Part shown: positions 5,851 through 5,944 of the stretch, in pieces
Layout: every line of letters starts with the position of its first letter
Numbering within the stretch: the first letter of the stretch is position 1
NCBI GenBank assembly: GCA_007116865.1
Contig: SKHR01000223.1
Span: 1-5,944 of the forward strand
Length of the DNA: 5,944 nucleotides
Direction: 5' to 3'
DNA from: Marinospirillum sp.
Lineage (GTDB): Bacteria; Pseudomonadota; Gammaproteobacteria; Pseudomonadales; Halomonadaceae
Made by a program: the position numbers and the translations under genes
Notes under the pieces: model-generated
What the model was told of the DNA's origin: nothing
The model's input: the letters and a program-made list of their open reading frames with translations, nothing else
The model's database searches: none

Positions 5851-5891
5851 CATAGACACAAATGACAGTCGACCTGCCATTTGTGTCTATG
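5851..5891. promoter_or_regulatory. Long inverted repeat, likely activator (enhancer) site
   Basis: CATAGACACAAATGACAG (5851-5868) and CTGCCATTTGTGTCTATG (5874-5891) are 18-base arms that pair at 17 positions around a 5-base centre. The centre lies about 120 bp upstream of the -24 element and 140-145 bp upstream of the expected start point, typical for an enhancer bound by a Fis-type dimer. No T-run follows on either strand, so it is not a terminator. In minus-strand RNA the one mismatch becomes a G-U pair, so an 18-bp RNA hairpin is also possible if the upstream gene reads through. Confidence 0.7.
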
Positions 5892-5896
5892 AAAAC

Positions 5897-5944
5897 TCAA
5901 TGCTGGCCGTCTTTAGTCATCAAGGGCGTGTAGCGATCCGGGCG
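5897..5944 (-). CDS. Possible C-terminal end of an upstream gene (partial)
   Basis: On the minus strand one frame stays open from the window edge for 15 codons (RPDRYTPLMTKDGQH) and ends in TGA at 5899-5897. The other two minus frames stop sooner. The direction agrees with every other gene here and the inverted repeat begins five bases after the stop. Fifteen residues are too few to identify the protein or to exclude chance. Confidence 0.35.
   Translation of the reverse strand, partial: RPDRYTPLMTKDGQH

Noticed and set aside
5851..5891. Inverted repeat read as an intrinsic terminator or as a mobile-element end
   Set aside because: No T-run follows on either strand. There is no transposase and no flanking duplication that I could see, and the 5-base centre leaves no room for an element.
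5863..5934. Short plus-strand frames starting at 5863 or 5900
   Set aside because: The first has 23 codons without a ribosome binding site and crosses the inverted repeat. The second (5900 to the edge) is open but also lacks a ribosome binding site and opposes the possible minus-strand gene end, so neither is supported.
1..5944. CRISPR array, tRNA or rRNA genes
   Set aside because: No regularly spaced direct repeats, cloverleaf-like segment or conserved rRNA stretch was seen on either strand.

Overview
All genes in this window that I can support lie on the minus strand, so transcription runs from the high-coordinate end towards position 1. Protein content (agmatine deiminase, YeeE/YedE transporter, exported rhodanese, a sigma-54 activator with a Cys-rich PAS domain), strong Shine-Dalgarno sites and moderate GC suggest a gammaproteobacterium, possibly an aquatic or sulfur-handling one. 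Genus cannot be settled from the sequence.

From the right: the edge may hold the last 15 codons of an upstream gene (stop at 5897). Next is a compact sigma-54 control region. It has an 18+18-base inverted repeat (5851-5891), an exact IHF consensus match (5773-5785) and a sigma-54 promoter (TGGCAC-N5-TTGC, 5740-5754). The first gene below it is a small one, a 39-residue single-span membrane protein (5551-5670) with a strong ribosome binding site. An intrinsic terminator (5452-5494) follows, and only about 20 bases later begins a 461-residue sigma-54 activator (4047-5432). Its PAS domain has cysteines spaced like those of the sulfane-sulfur sensor FisR. A terminator-like hairpin overlaps its stop codon.

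The middle holds a three-gene sulfur operon: an exported two-domain rhodanese (2925-3887), a YeeE/YedE (TsuA-like) thiosulfate or sulfur-compound transporter with a GTG start (1689-2915), and a 61-residue membrane-anchored protein ending in a CxxCxxxC tail (1491-1676). Gaps are 9 and 12 bases, and each downstream ribosome binding site overlaps the preceding stop codon. A plausible sigma-70 promoter with an AT-rich upstream tract and a partial FNR-like box lies ahead of it.

The left part holds a probably separate two-gene unit: a 240-residue membrane-anchored helical protein of unknown function (669-1391), then the N-terminal 216 residues of agmatine deiminase (AguA), cut by the window edge.

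Working model (inference): the FisR-like activator senses reactive sulfur, binds the inverted repeat and, with IHF bending, fires the sigma-54 promoter. That would make the 39-residue membrane protein and, if RNA polymerase passes the terminator, more activator. The neighbouring rhodanese, transporter and Cys-tail protein would handle sulfur at the envelope. The two small proteins are the least described parts and the best candidates for something new.
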